Source: Hydractinia symbiolongicarpus
Lineage: Eukaryota > Cnidaria > Hydrozoa > Anthoathecata > Hydractiniidae
Length of the DNA: 64,000 nt
Direction of reading: 5' to 3'
Assembly (NCBI RefSeq): GCF_029227915.1
Contig: NC_079876.1
Span: 8,372,001 to 8,436,000, forward strand
Part shown: positions 49,359 through 61,522 of the stretch, in pieces
How positions within the stretch are numbered: the first letter of the stretch is position 1
Layout: each line of letters opens with the position of its first letter
Program-made: the position numbers and the translations under genes
The notes under the pieces: model-generated
Told to the model about the DNA's origin: nothing
The model's database searches: none
The model's input: the letters and a program-made list of their open reading frames with translations, nothing else

Positions 49359-50572
49359 TCGTTCGGGAAATGAGTTTACTCCCTGGGTACTTTCTTTGTA
49401 TACTTTTGACTATACGGGCCGAGTCCGGGATTTACGGGAAATCGCAGGTTTTCGTTACCGGCGATTAAACTTCTTTTATTCAGCGTCTCATCAAAAATTA
49501 AAACATTTTTATAAAATACAAGTCTTATGCGTTTTAGTGGTGAAAAAATAATTTAAAAAATCGTTCTGGAAATGAGTTTACTCCCTGGGTACTATCTTTG
49601 TATACTTCTGACTATACGGGCCAAGCCCGGGATTTACGGGAAATCTCGGGTTTTCGTTTGCCGACGATTAAACAACTTTCATTAAGCGTCTCATCAAAAA
49701 TGAAAACATTTTTAAAAACTACAAGTCTTATGCGTTTTAGTGGTGAAAAAATAATTTAAAAAATCGTTCTGGAAATGAGTTTACTCCCTGGGTACTATCT
49801 TTGTATACTTTTGACTATACGGGCCAAGCCCAGGATTTACGGGAAATCTCGGGTTTTCGTTTGCCGGCGATTAAACCTCTTTCATTAAGCGTCTCATCAA
49901 AAATGAAAACATTTCTGAAAACTACAAGTCTCATGCGTTTTAGTGGTGAAAATTAATTTAAAATATCGTTTGGGAAATGAGTTTACTCCCTGGGTACTTT
50001 CTTTGTATACTTTTGACTATACGGGCCGAGTCCGGGATTTACGGGAAGACGCGCGTTTTCGTTTGCCGGCAATTAAACTTCTTTTATTCAGCGTCTCATC
50101 AAAAATGAAAACATTTTTAAAAACTACAAGTCTCATGCGTTTTAGTGGTGAAAACAAATTTAAAAAATCGTTCGGGAAATGAGTTTACTCCCTGGGTACT
50201 TTCTTTGTATACTTTTGACTATACGGGCCGAGTCCGAGATTTACGGGAAGGCGCGGGTTTTCGTTTGCCAGCGATTAAACTTCTTTTATTCAGCGTCTCA
50301 TCAAAAATGAAAACATTTTCGAAAACTACAAGTCTCAAGCGTTTTAGTGGTGAAAAGATAATTTAAAAAATCGTTTTGGAAATGAGTTTACTCACAGGGT
50401 ACTTTCTTTGTATACATTCGACTATATGGGCCAAGCCCGGGATTTACGGGAAATCGCGGGTTTTCGTTTGCCGGCAATTAAACCACTTTTATTAAGCGTC
50501 TCATCAAAAATGAAAACATTTTTAAAAACTACAAGTCTCATGCGTTTTAGTGGTGAAAAAAAATTTAAAAAA
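49359..50572 (+). repeat. About 16-monomer block, second copy (first part)
   Basis: Corresponds to 46119-47332 at 3240 bp, with small differences such as GAAAACAAATTTAAAAAATC where the earlier copy has a run of A, and CTCAAGCG against CTCAACCG. Confidence 0.85.
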
Positions 50573-51990
50573 TCGTTCGGGAAATGAGTTTACTCCCTGG
50601 GTACTTTCTTTGTATACTTTTGACTATACGGGCCGAGTCCGAGATTTACGGGAAGGCGCGGGTTTTCGTTTGCCGGCGATTAAACTTCTTTTATTCAGCG
50701 TCTCATCAAAAATGAAAATATTTTTAAATACTACAAGTCTCATTGGCTTTAGTGGTGAAATAATAATTTAAAAAATCGTTCGGGAAATGAGTTTACACCC
50801 TGGGTACTTTCTTTGTATACTTTTGACTATACGAGCCGAGTCCGGGATTTACGGGAAATCGCAGGTTTTCGTTTGCCGGCGATTAAACTTCTTTTATTCA
50901 GCGTCTCATCAAAAATGAAAATATTTTTAAATACTACACGTCTCATGGGCTTTAGTGGTGAAATAATAATTCAAAAAATCGTTCGGGAAATGAGTTTACA
51001 CCCTGGGTACTTTCTTTGTATACTTTTGACTATACAGGCCGAGCCTGGGATTTACAGGAAATCGCAGGTTTTTGTTTGCCGGCGATTAAACTTCTTTTAT
51101 TCAGCGTCTCATCAAAAATGAAAACATTTCTGAAAACAACAAGTCTCATGCGTTTTAGTGGTGAAAATTAATTAAAAATATCGTTTGGTAAATGAGTTTA
51201 CTCCCTGGGTGCTTTATTTGTATACTTCTGACTATACGGGCCGAGTCCGGGATTTACGGGAAGACGCGGGTTTTCGTTTGCCGGCAATTAAACTTCTTTT
51301 ATTCAGCGTCTCATCAAAAATGAAAACATTTTTAAAAACTACAAGTCTCATGCGTTTTAGTGGTGAAAAAAAATTTAAAAAATCGTTCGGGAAATGAGTT
51401 TACTCCCTGGGTACTTTCTTTGTATACTTTTGACTATACGGGCCGAGTCCGGGATTTACGGGAAGGCGTGGGTTTTCGTTTGCCGTTGATTAAACTTCTT
51501 TTATTCAGCGTCTCATCAAAAATAAAAACATTTTTAAAAACTACAAGTCTCATGCGATTTAGTGGTGAAAAAATAATTTAAAAAATCGTTCGGGAAATGA
51601 GTTTACTCCCTGGGTACTTTCTTTGTATACTTTTGACTATGCGGGCCGAGTCCGGGGTTTACGGGAAATGGCGGGTTTTCGTTTGCCGGCGATTAAACTT
51701 CTTTTATTCAGCGTCTCATCAAAAATGAAAACATTTTTGAAAACTACAAGTCTCAAGCGTTTTAGTGGTGAAAAGATAATTTAAAAAATCGTTTTGGAAA
51801 TGAGTTTACTCACAGGGTACTTTCTTTGTATACATTCGACTATACGGGCCAAGCCGGGGATTTAGGGGAAATCGCGGGTTTTCGTTTGCCGGCAATTAAA
51901 CCACTTTTATTAAGCGTCTCATCAAAAATGAAAACATTTTTAAAAACTACAAGTCTCATGCGTTTTAGTGGTGAAAAAAAATTTAAAAAA
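50573..51990 (+). repeat. 1418-bp seven-monomer higher-order repeat, copy 1
   Basis: Order: GAAGGCGC with CTCATTGGC; ATACGAGCCGAG; ATACAGGCCGAGCC; TTTGGTAAATGAG; GAAGGCG with TTTGCCGTTGATT; TATGCGGGCC; and CACAGGG with CCAAGCCGGGG. Its first part also belongs to the 3240-bp block. The fourth monomer has ATTAATTAAAAATATCG, a private boundary variant. Confidence 0.84.
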
Positions 51991-53205
51991 TCGTTCGGGA
52001 AATGAGTTTACTCCCTGGGTACTTTCTTTGTATACTTTTGACTATACGGGCCGAGTCCGATATTTACGGGAAGGCGCGGGTTTTCGTTTGCCGGCGATTA
52101 AACTTCTTTTATTCAGCGTCTCATCAAAAATGAAAATATTTTTAAATACTACAAGTCTCATTGGCTTTAGTGGTGAAATAATAATTTAAAAAATCGTTCG
52201 GGAAATGAGTTTACACCCTGGGTACTTTCTTTGTATACTTTTGACTATACGAGCCGAGTCCGGGATTTACGGGAAATCGCAGGTTTTCGTTTGCCGGCGA
52301 TTAAACTTCTTTTATTCAGCGTCTCATCAAAAATGAAAATATTTTTAAATACTAAACGTCTCATGGGCTTTAGTGGTGAAATAATAATTCAAAAAATCGT
52401 TCGGGAAATGAGTTTACACCCTGGGTACTTTCTTTGTATACTTTTGACTATACAGGCCGAGTCGGGGATTTACGGGAAATCGCAGGTTTTCGTTTGCCGG
52501 CGATTAAACTTCTTTTATTCAGCGTCTCATCAAAAATGAAAACATTTCTGAAAACTACAAGTCTCATGCGTTTTAGTGGTGAAAATTAATTTAAAATATC
52601 GTTTGGTAAATAAGTTTACTCCCTGGGTACTTTATTTGTATACTTCTGACTATACGGGCCGAGTCCGGGATTTACGGGAAGACGCGGGTTTTCGTTTGCC
52701 GGCAATTAAACTTCTTTTATTCAGCGTCTCATCAAAAATGAAAACATTTTTAAAAACTACAAGTCTCATGCGTTTTAGTGGTGAAAAAAAATTTAAAAAA
52801 TCGTTCGGGAAATGAGTTTACTCCCTGGGTACTTTCTTTGTATACTTTTGACTATACGGGCCGAGTCCGGGATTTACGGGAAGGCGCGGGTTTTCGTTTG
52901 CCGCCGATTAAACTTCTTTTATTCAGCGTCTCATCAAAAATAAAAACATTTTTAAAAACTACAAGTCTCATGCGATTTAGTGGTGAAAAAATAATTTAAA
53001 AAATCGTTCGGGAAATGAGTTTACTCCCTGGGTACTTTCTTTGTATACTTTTGAATATGCGGGCCGAGTCCGGGATTTACGGGAAATCGCGAGTTTTCGT
53101 TTGCCGGCAATTAAACCACTTTTATTAAGTGTCTCATCAAAAATGAAAACATTTCTGAAAACTACAAGTCTCATGCGTTTTAGTGGTGAAAAAAAATTTA
53201 AAAAA
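51991..53205 (+). repeat. 1418-bp seven-monomer higher-order repeat, copy 2, ending in a chimera
   Basis: Five monomers follow the order of copy 1 (52231, 52576 and 52778 align with 50813, 51158 and 51360). The sixth and seventh are merged into one 202-bp chimeric monomer, so this copy has six monomers. Confidence 0.83.
53004..53205 (+). repeat. Chimeric monomer at a one-monomer deletion joint
   Basis: The left part has ATATGCGGGCCGAGTCC, the TATGCGGGCC type. The right part has GGGATTTACGGG, GCGAGTTTTCG and AACCACTTTTATT, the CACAGGG-lineage type. The switch is between 53069 and 53075, within the shared CCGGG. Confidence 0.8.
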
Positions 53206-53813
53206 TCGTTCGGGAAATGAGTTTACTCCCTGGGTACTTTCTTTGTATAATTTTGACTATACGGGCCGAGTCCGGGATTTACGGGAAGGCGCGAGTTTTC
53301 GTTTGCCGCCGATTAAACTTCTTTTATTCAGCGTCTCATCAAAAATAAAAACATTTTTAAAAACTACAAGTCTCATGCGATTTAGTGGTGAAAAAATAAT
53401 TTAAAAAATCGTTCGGGAAATGAGTTTACTCCCTGGGTACTTTCTTTGTATACTTTTGACTATGCGGGCCGAGTCCGGGGTTTACGGGAAATGGCGGGTT
53501 TTCGTTTGCCGGCGATTAAACTTCTTTTATTCAGCGTCTCATCAAAAATGAAAACATTTTTGAAAACTACAAGTCTCAAGCGTTTTAGTGGTGAAAAGAT
53601 AATTTAAAAAATCGTTTTGGAAATGAGTTTACTCACAGGGTACTTTCTTTGTATACATTCGACTATACGGGCCAAGCCGGGGATTTACGGGAAATCGCGA
53701 GTTTTCGTTTGCCGGCGATTAAACAACTTTCATTAAGCGTCTCATCAAAAATGAAAACATTTTTGAAAACTACAAATCTCATGCGTTTTAGTGGTGAAAA
53801 TTAATTTAAAAAA
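53206..53813 (+). repeat. Three monomers between the 1418-bp and 1218-bp repeats
   Basis: A repeat of the GAAGGCGC / TTTGCCGCCGATT monomer (52778 to 53183, a 405-bp step) is followed by a TATGCGGGCC monomer and a CACAGGG monomer with AACAACTTTC. One copy reads TTGTATAATTTTGAC at about 53244, which destroys the usual GTATAC. Confidence 0.8.
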
Positions 53814-55031
53814 TCGTTCGGGAAATGAGTTTACTCCCTGGGTACTTTCTTTGTATACTTTTGACTATACGGGCCGAGTCCGGGATTTACGGGAAGTCGC
53901 GGGTTTTCGTTTGCCGGCAATTAAACTTCTTTTATTCAGCGTCTCATCAAAAATGAAAACATTTTTAAAAACTACAAGTCTCATGGGCTTTAGTGGTGAA
54001 ATAATAATTTAAAAAATCGTTCGGGAAATGAGTTTACACCCCGGGTACTTTCTTTGTATACTTTTGACTATACGGGCCGAGTCCGGGAGTTACGGGAAAT
54101 CGCAGGTTTTCGTTTGCCGGCGATTAAACTTCTTTTATTCAGCGTCTCATCAAAAATGAAAACATTTTTGAAAACTACAAGTCTCATGCGTTTTAGTGGT
54201 GAAAAAATAATTTAAAAATTCGTTCGGGAAATGAGTTTACTTACAGGGTACTTTCTTTGTATACATTCGACTATACGGGCCAAGCCCGGGATTTACGGGA
54301 AATCGCGGGTTTTCGTTTGCCGGCGATTAAACAACTTTCATTAAGCGTCTCATCAAAAATGAAAACATTTTTGAAAACTACAAGTCTCATGCGATTTAGT
54401 GGTGAAAAAATAATTTAAAAAATCGTTCGGGAAATGAGTTTACTCCCTGGGTACTTTCTTTGTATACTTTTGACTATGCGGGCCGAGTCCGGGGTTTACG
54501 GGAAATGGCGGGTTTTCGTTTGCCGGCGATTAAACTTCTTTTATTCAGCGTCTCATCAAAAATGAAAACATTTTTGAAAACTACAAGTCTCAAGCGTTTT
54601 AGTGGTGAAAAGATAATTTAAAAAATCGTTTTGGAAATGAGTTTACTCACAGGGTACTTTCTTTGTATACATTCGAAAATACGGTCCAAGCCCGGGATTT
54701 ACGGGAAATCGCGAGTTTTCGTTTGCCGGCAATTAAACCACTTTTATTAAGCGTCTCATCAAAAATGAAAACATTTCTAAAACCTACAAGTCTCATGCGT
54801 TTTAGTGATGAAAAAATAATTTGAAAATTCGTTCGGGAAATGAGTTTACTCACACGGTACTTTCTTTGTATACATTCGACTATACGGGCCAAGCCCGGGA
54901 TTTACGGGAAATCGCGGGTTTTCGTTTGCCGGCGATTAAACAACTTTCATTAAGCCTCTCATCAAAAATGAAAACATTTTTGAAAACTACAAGTCTCACG
55001 CGTTTTAGTGATGAAAAGATAATTTAAAAAA
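53814..55031 (+). repeat. 1218-bp six-monomer higher-order repeat, copy 1
   Basis: Order: CTCCCTGGG with GAAGTCGCGGG and ATGGGCTTTAG; TTACACCCCGGG; TTACTTACAGGG; TATGCGGGCC; CACAGGG with ATTCGAAAATACGGTCC; and CTCACACGGTAC. Exactly 6 x 203 bp. Confidence 0.88.
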
Positions 55032-56249
55032 TCGTTCGGGAAATGAGTTTACTCCCTGGGTACTTTCTTTGTATACTTTTGACTATACGGGCCGAGTCCG
55101 GGATTTACGGGAAGTCGCGGGTTTTCGTTTGCCGGCAATTAAACTTCTTTTATTCAGCGTCTCATCAAAAATGAAAACATTTTTAAAAACTACAAGTCTC
55201 ATGGGCTTTAGTGGTGAAATAATAATTTAAAAAATCGTTCAAGAAATGAGTTTACACCCCGGGTACTTTCTTTGTATACTTTTGACTATACGGGCCGAGT
55301 CCGGGATTTACGGGAAATCGCAGGTTTTCGTTTGCCGGCGATTAAACTTCTTTTATTCAGCGTCTCATCAAAAATGAAAACATTTTTGAAAACTACAAGT
55401 CTCATGCGTTTTAGTGGTGAAAAAATAATTTAAAAATTCGTTCGGGAAATGAGTTTACTTACAGGGTACTTTCTTTGTATACATTCGACTATACGGGCCA
55501 AGCCCGGGATTTACGGGAAATCGCGGGTTTTCGTTTGCCGGCGATTAAACAACTTTCATTAAGCGTCTCATCAAAAATGAAAACATTTTTGAAAACTACA
55601 AGTCTCATGCGATTTAGTGGTGAAAAAATAATTTAAAAAATCGTTCGGGAAATGAGTTTACTCCCTGGGTACTTTCTTTGTATACTTTTGACTATGCGGG
55701 CCGAGTCCGGGGTTTACGGGAAATGGCGGGTTTTCGTTTGCCGGCGATTAAACTTCTTTTATTCAGCGTCTCATCAAAAATGAAAACATTTTTGAAAGCT
55801 ACAAGTCTCAAGCGTTTTAGTGGTGAAAAGATAATTTAAAAAATCGTTTTGGAAATGAGTTTACTCACAGGGTACTTTCTTTGTATACATTCGAAAATAC
55901 GGTCCAAGCCCGGGATTTACGGGAAATCGCGAGTTTTCGTTTGCCGGCAATTAAACCACTTTTATTAAGCGTCTCATCAAAAATGAAAACATTTCTGAAA
56001 CCTACAAGTCTCATGCGTTTTAGTGATGAAAAAATAATTTGAAAATTCGTTCGGGAAATGAGTTTACTCACACGGTACTTTCTTTGTATACATTCGACTA
56101 TACGGGACAAGCCCGGGATTTACGGGAAATCGCGGGTTTTCGTTTGCCGGCGATTAAACAACTTTCATTAAGCGTCTCATCAAAAATGAAAACATTTTTG
56201 AAAACTACAAGTCTCAAGCGTTTTAGTGGTGAAAAGATAATTTAAAAAA
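55032..56249 (+). repeat. 1218-bp six-monomer higher-order repeat, copy 2
   Basis: Close copy of 53814-55031. Visible differences are TTCAAGAAATGAG for TTCGGGAAATGAG (about 55232), GAAAGCTAC (55795), GAAACCTAC for AAAACCTAC (about 55999), GGGACAAGCC (56103) and CTCAAGCG for CTCACGCG (about 56214). Confidence 0.88.
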
Positions 56250-56452
56250 TCGTTTTGGAAATGAGTTTACTCACAGGGTACTTTCTTTGTATACATTCGA
56301 CTATACGGTCCAAGCCCGGGATTTACGGGAAATTGCGAGTTTTCGTTTGCCGGCAATTAAACCACTTTTATTAAGCGTCTCATCAAAAATTAAAACATTT
56401 CTGAAACCTTCAAGTCTCATGCGTTTTAGTGATGAAAAAATAATTTGAAAAT
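56250..56452 (+). repeat. Single monomer linking the 1218-bp and 406-bp repeats
   Basis: A CACAGGG / ACATTCGAC / ACGGTCCAAGCCC monomer with AATTGCGAG and CAAAAATTAAAACATTTC. It belongs to the type that alternates in the next dimeric block. Confidence 0.8.
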
Positions 56453-57670
56453 TCGTTCGGGAAATGAGTTTACTCCCTGGGTACTTTCTTTGTATACTTT
56501 TGACTATGCGGGCCGAGTCCGGGGTTTACGGGAAATGGCGGGTTTTCGTTTGCCGGCGATTAAACTTCTTTTATTCAGCGTCTCATCAAAAATGAAAACA
56601 TTTTTGAAAACTACAAGTCTCAAGCGTTTTAGTGGTGAAAAGATAATTTAAAAAATCGTTTTGGAAATAAGTTTACTCACAGGGTACTTTCTTTGTATAC
56701 ATTTGACTATACGGTCCAAGCCCGGGATTTACGGGAAATCGCGAGTTTTCGTTTGCCGGCAATTAAACCACTTTTATTAAGCGTCTCATCAAAAATGAAA
56801 ACATTTTTGAAAACTACAAGTCTCATGCGATTTAGTGGTGAAAAAATAATTTAAAAAATCGTTCGGGAAATGAGTTTACTCCCTGGGTACTTTCTTTGTA
56901 TACTTTTGACTATGCAGGCCGAGTCCGGGGTTTACGGGAAATGGCGGGTTTTCGTTTGCCGGCGATTAAACTTCTTTTATTCAGCGTCTCATCAAAAATG
57001 AAAACATTTTTGAAAACTACAAGTCTCAAGCGTTTTAGTGGTGAAAAGATAATTTAAAAAATCGTTTTGGAAATGAGTTTACTCACAGGGTACTTTCTTT
57101 GTATACATTCGACTATACGGTCCAAGCCCGGGATTTACGGGAAATCGCGAGTTTTCGTTTGCCGGCAATTAAACCACTTTTATTAAGCGTCTCATCAAAA
57201 ATGAAAACATTTCTGAAACCTACAAGTCTCATGCGTTTTAGTGATGAAAAAATAATTTGAAAATTCGTTCGGGAAATGAGTTTACTCCCTGGGTACTTTC
57301 TTTGTATACTTTTGACTATGCGGGCCGAGTCCGGGGTTTACGGGAAATGGCGGGTTTTCGTTTGCCGGCGATTAAACTTCTTTTATTCAGCGTCTCATCA
57401 AAAATGAAAACATTTTTGAAAACTACAAGTCTCAAGCGTTTTAGTGGTGAAAAGATAATTTAAAAAATCGTTTTGGAAATGAGCTTACTCACAGGGTACT
57501 TTCTTTGTATACATTCGACTATACGGTCCAAGCCCGGGATTTACGGGAAATCGCGAGTTTTCGTTTGCCGGCAATTAAACCACTTTTATTAAGCGTCTCA
57601 TCAAAAATGAAAACATTTTTGAAACCTACAAGTCTCATGCGTTTTAGTGATGAAAAAATAATTTGAAAAT
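56453..57670 (+). repeat. 406-bp dimeric higher-order repeat, three copies
   Basis: Dimers start at 56453, 56859 and 57265. The first monomer has TATGCGGGCC (TATGCAGGCC at 56912), CCGGGGTTTACGGG and AAATGGCGGG. The second has CACAGGG, ACGGTCCAAGCCC and AATCGCGAG with AACCACTTTTATT. This is the shortest multi-monomer period in the window. Confidence 0.87.
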
Positions 57671-60103
57671 TCGTTCGGGAAATGAGTTTACTCCCTGGGT
57701 ACTTTCTTTGTATACTTTTGACTATACGGGCCGAGTCCGGGATTTACGGGAAGTCGCGGGTTTTCGTTTGCCGGCAATTAAACTTCTTTTATTCAGCGTC
57801 TCATCAAAAATGAAAACATTTTTAAAAACTACAAGTCTCATGGGCTTTAGTGGTGAAATAATAATTTAAAAAATCGTTCGGGAAATGAGTTTACTCACAG
57901 GGTACTTTCTTTGTATACATTCGACTATACGGGCCAAGTCCGGGATTTACGGGAAATCGCGGGTTTTCGTTTGCCGGCGATTAAACAACTTTCATTAAGG
58001 GTCTCATCAAAAATGAAAACATTTCTATAAACTACAAGTCTCATGCGTTTTAGTGGTGAAAATTAATTTAAAAAATCGTTCGGGAAATGAGTTTACTCCC
58101 TGGGTACTTTCTTTGTATACTTTTGACTATACGGGCCGAGTCTGGGATTTACGGGAAGTCGCGGGTTTTCGTTTGCCGGCAATTAAACTTCTTTTATTCA
58201 GCGTCTCATCAAAAATGAAAACATTTTTAAAAACTACAAGTCTCATGGGCTTTAGTGGTGAAATAATAATTTAAAAAATCGTTCGGGAAATGAGTTTACA
58301 CACCGGGTACTTTCTTTGTATACTTTTGACTATACGGGCCGAGTCCGGAATTTACGGGAAATCGCAGGTTTTCGTTTGCCGGCGATTAAACTTCTTTTAT
58401 TCAGCGTCTCATCAAAAATGAAAACATTTTTGAAAACTACAAGGCTCATGCGTTTTAGTGGTGAAAAAATAATTTAAAAAATCCTTCGGGAAATGAGTTT
58501 ACACCCTGGGTACTTTCTTTGTATACTTTTGACTATACGGGCTGAGTCCGGGATTTACGCGAAGTCGCGGGTTTTCGTTTGCCGGCGATTAAACTTCTTT
58601 TATTCAGCGTCTCATCAAAAATGAAAATATTTTCAAATACTACAAGTCTCATGGGCTTTAGTGGTGAAATAATAATTTAAAAAATAGTTCGGGAAATGAG
58701 TTTACACCCTGGGTACTTTCTTTGTATACTTTTGACTATACGGGCCGAGTCCGGGATTTACGGGAAAATGCAGGTTTTCATTTGCCGGCGATTAAACTTC
58801 TTTTATTCAGCGTCTCATCAAAAATGAAAACATTTTTAAAAACTACAAGTCTTATGCGTTTTAGTGGTGAAAAAATAATTTAAATAATCGTTCTGGAAAT
58901 GAGTTTACTCCCTGGGTACTATCTTTGTATACTTTTGACTACACGGGCCAAGCCCGGGATTTACGGGAAATCTCGGGTTTTCGTTTGCCGGCGATTAAAC
59001 CTCTTTCATTAAGCGTCTCATCAAAAATGAAAACATTTTTGAAAACTACAAGTCTCATGCGTTTTAGTGTTGAAAAAATAAATTAAAAAATCGTTCTGGA
59101 AATGAGTTTACTCACAGGGTACTTTCTTTGTATACATTCGACTATACGGGCCAAGCCCGGCATTTACGGGAAATCGCGGGTTTTCGTTTGCCGGCGATTA
59201 AACAACTTTCATTAAGCGTCTCATCAAAAATGAAAACATTTCTGAAAACTACAAGTCTCATGCGTTTTAGTGGTGAAAATTAATTTAAAATATCGTTTGG
59301 GAAATTAGTTTACTTCCTGGGTACTTTCTTTGTATACTTTTGACTATACGGGCCGAGTCCAGGATTTACGGGAAATCGCAGGTTTTCGTTTGCCGGCGAT
59401 TAAACTTCTTTTATTCAGCGTCTCATCAAAAATGAAAACATTTTTGAAAACTACAAGGCTCATGCGTTTTAGTGGTGAAAAAATAATTTAAAAAATCGTT
59501 CGGGAAATGAGTTTACTCCCTGGGTACTTTCTTTGTATACTTTTGACTATACGGGCTGAGTCCGGGATTTACGGGAAGTCGTGGGTTTTCGTTTGCCGGC
59601 GATTAAACTTCTTTTATTCAGCGTCTCATCAAAAATGAAAATATTTTTAAATACTACAAGTCTCATGGGCTTTAGTGGAGAAATAATAATTTAAAAAATA
59701 GTTCGGGAAATAAGTTTACACCCTGGGTACTTTCTTTGTATACTTTTGACTATACGGGCTGAGTCCGGGATTTACGGGAAGTCGCGGGTTTTCGTTTGCC
59801 GGCGATTAAACTTCTTTTATTCAGCGTCTCATCAAAAATGAAAATATTTTTAAATACTACAAGTCTCATGGGCTTTAGTGGTGAAATAATAATTTAAAAA
59901 ATCGTTCTGGAAATGAGTTTACTCACAGGGTACTTTCTTTGTATACATTCGACTATACGGGCCAAGCCCGGGATTTACGGAAAATCGCGGGTTTTCGTTT
60001 GCCGGCGATTAAACAACTTTCATTAAGCGTCTCATCAAAAATGAAAACATTTCTGAAAACTACAAATCTCATGCGTTTTAGTGGTGAAAATTAATTTAAA
60101 TTA
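57671..60103 (+). repeat. Heterogeneous monomers before the right-hand 811-bp repeat
   Basis: Twelve monomers of types seen across the middle of the array: GAAGTCGCGGG, GGGCTGAGTCCGGG, TACTATCTTTG, and CACAGGG with CCAAGCCCGG. The last monomer (from about 59901) has TTCTGG, CACAGGG and TTTACGGAAAATCGC and recurs at about 61321 inside the next block. Confidence 0.8.
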
Positions 60104-60914
60104 TCCTTTGGGAAATGAGTTTACTCACTGGGTACTTCCTTTGTATACTTTTGACTATACGGGCCGAGTCCGGGATTTACGGGAAGTCGCGGGTTTTCGT
60201 TTGCCGGCGATTAAACTTCTTTTATTCAGCGTCTCATCAAAAATGAAAATATTTTTAAATACTACAAGTCTCATGGGCTTTAGTGGTGAAATAATAATTT
60301 AAAAAATCGTTCGGGAAATGAGTTTACACCCTGGGTACTTTCTTTGTATACTTTTGACTATACGGGCCGTGTCCGGGATTTACGGGAAATCGCAGGTTTT
60401 CGTTTGCCGGCCATTAAACTTCTTTTATTCAGCGTCTCATCAAAAATGAAAATATTTTTAAATACTACAAGTCTCATGGGCTTTAGTGGTGAAATAATAA
60501 TTTAAAAAATCGCTCGGGAAATGCGTTTACACCCTGGGTACTTTCTTTGTATACTTTTGACTATATGGGCCGAGTCCGGGATTTACGGGAAATCGCAGGT
60601 TTTCGTTTGCCGGCGATTAAACTTCTTTTATTCAGCGTCTCATCAAAAATGAAATCATTTTTGAAAACTACAAGTCTCATGCGATTTAGTGGTGAAAAAA
60701 TAATTTAAAAAGTCGTTCGGGAAATGAGTTTACTCACTGGGTACTTCCTTTGTATACTTTTGACTATACGGGCCGAGTCCGGGATTTACGGGAAGTCGCG
60801 GGTTTTCGTTTGCCGGCGATTAAACAACTTTCATCAAGCGTCTCATCAAAAATGAAAACATTTCTGAAAACTACAAATCTCATGCGTTTTAGTGGTGAAA
60901 ATTAATTTAAATTA
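60104..60914 (+). repeat. 811-bp four-monomer higher-order repeat, unit 1 (A B C D)
   Basis: A has TTATCCTTTGGG and GGTACTTCCTTTG. B has GGGCCGTGTCCGGG and GGCCATTAAAC. C has CGCTCGGG, ACTATATGGGCC and GAAATCATTTTTG. D has AAAGTCGTTCGGG, GGTACTTCC and AACAACTTTC. Private changes in this unit are AAATGCGTTTAC in C and TTCATCAAGCG in D. Confidence 0.9.
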
Positions 60915-61522
60915 TCCTTTGGGAAATGAGTTTACTCACTGGGTACTTCCTTTGTATACTTTTGACTATACGGGCCGAGTCCGGGATTTACGGGAAGTCG
61001 CGGGTTTTCGTTTGCCGGCGATTAAACTTCTTTTATTCAGCGTCTCATCAAAAATGAAAATATTTTTAAATACTACAAGTCTCATGGGCTTTAGTGGTGA
61101 AATAATAATTTAAAAAATCGTTCGGGAAATGAGTTTACACCCTGGGTACTTTCTTTGTATACTTTTGACTATACGGGCCGTGTCCGGGATTTACGGGAAA
61201 TCGCAGGTTTTCGTTTGCCGGCCATTAAACTTCTTTTATTCAGCGTCTCATCAAAAATGAAAATATTTTTAAATACTACAAGTCTCATGGGCTTTAGTGG
61301 TGAAATAATAATTTAAAAAATCGTTCTGGAAATGAGTTTACTCACAGGGTACTTTCTTTGTATACATTCGACTATACGGGCCAAGCCCGGGATTTACGGA
61401 AAATCGCGGGTTTTCGTTTGCCGGCGATTAAACAACTTTCATTAAGCGTCTCATCAAAAATGAAAACATTTCTGAAAACTACAAATCTCATGCGTTTTAG
61501 TGGTGAAAATTAATTTAAATTA
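60915..61522 (+). repeat. 608-bp variant unit 2 (A B D')
   Basis: A and B are as in the other units, but C and D are replaced by a single D' monomer (TTCTGG, CACAGGG, ACATTCGAC, TTTACGGAAAATCGC, CTACAAATCTC), the same monomer that precedes unit 1 at about 59901. The stretch D' A B C D A B therefore forms a 1419-bp seven-monomer unit. Confidence 0.88.

Noticed and set aside
54647-54892. Minus-strand open frames of 65-81 codons (also at 19473, 22112, 26092, 27512, 52977 and 55865)
   Set aside because: They are antisense readings of satellite monomers with no independent coding signal, and they occur only where chance changes remove stops.
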